64,000 nt of DNA from positions 33,079 through 97,078 of the forward strand of contig ADNK01000966.1 of the NCBI GenBank assembly GCA_000320545.1, in the 5' to 3' direction. The notes beneath the pieces are model-generated. The model was given only the letters and a program-made list of their open reading frames with translations. It was not told the origin of the DNA and did not search any database. Origin of the DNA: Bigelowiella natans CCMP2755 (lineage: Eukaryota; Cercozoa; Chlorarachniophyceae). Shown here piece by piece: positions 63,803 to 64,000 of the stretch. A program made the position numbers and the translations under genes. Within the stretch, counting starts at the first letter, position 1. Each line of letters starts with the position of its first letter.

Positions 63803-64000
<198 letters not shown>

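Overview
The window is nuclear DNA from a eukaryote. Most genes are split into many small exons by short GT-AG introns, mostly about 45-200 bp, and microsatellites are abundant in introns. I rebuilt 13 complete or near-complete gene models whose exons join in frame, plus several partial ones. The gene set (axonemal CH-domain protein, Sfi1-type centrin-binding protein, CEP104-like ciliary-tip protein, kinesin, Rho GTPase, GSK-3, Treslin/Sld3-like replication factor) fits a flagellated unicellular protist. I cannot name the lineage from sequence alone. There are no bacterial operons, insertion sequences, CRISPR arrays or convincing tRNA/rRNA genes.

Layout by region. 0.7-1.8 kb: membrane-anchored coiled-coil protein (-). 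2.9-4.2 kb: triosephosphate isomerase (+). 4.8-7.2 kb: CH plus helical-repeat protein (-). 8.3-13.3 kb: 16-exon seven-transmembrane receptor fused to a TKL kinase (-). 14.5-16.6 kb: G3BP-type RNA-binding protein (+). 17.4-19.8 kb: ankyrin-repeat protein (-). 20.3 to at least 21.3 kb: PDZ-like protein with unresolved 5' end (-). 23.5-26.6 kb: EF-hand/coiled-coil protein (-). 27.2-28.8 kb: GSK-3 (+). 30.2-30.7 kb: ubiquitin-like protein (-). 31.1-38.2 kb: Sfi1-like protein (+). 38.8-39.5 kb: weak small gene (+). 40.1-45.5 kb: CEP104-like TOG protein (+). 46.3-50.8 kb: Treslin/Sld3-like (-). 52.1-53.4 kb: Rho GTPase (-). 54.2-55.1 kb: unknown (+). 56.4-57.3 kb: Dullard-type phosphatase (-). 57.7-60.5 kb: kinesin (+). 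61.2-62.1 kb: UBE2K-like E2 with UBA (-). 62.8 kb to the window end: DHHC acyltransferase, partial (+).

Genes are mostly in divergent and convergent pairs. Short 5'-5' intervals separate divergent pairs. Downstream (3') intervals are 0.4-1.4 kb long and share one distinctive composition, rich in short palindromic words (CTAG, GCTAGC, CATG, TGCA); three of them contain the same perfect 12-bp palindrome.

The most interesting items are: a ubiquitin-like protein whose di-glycine lies exactly where ubiquitin ends and is followed by a five-residue tail; the receptor-kinase fusion; the 3'-flank islands; a Treslin-like gene; and long self-complementary compound microsatellites inside introns.
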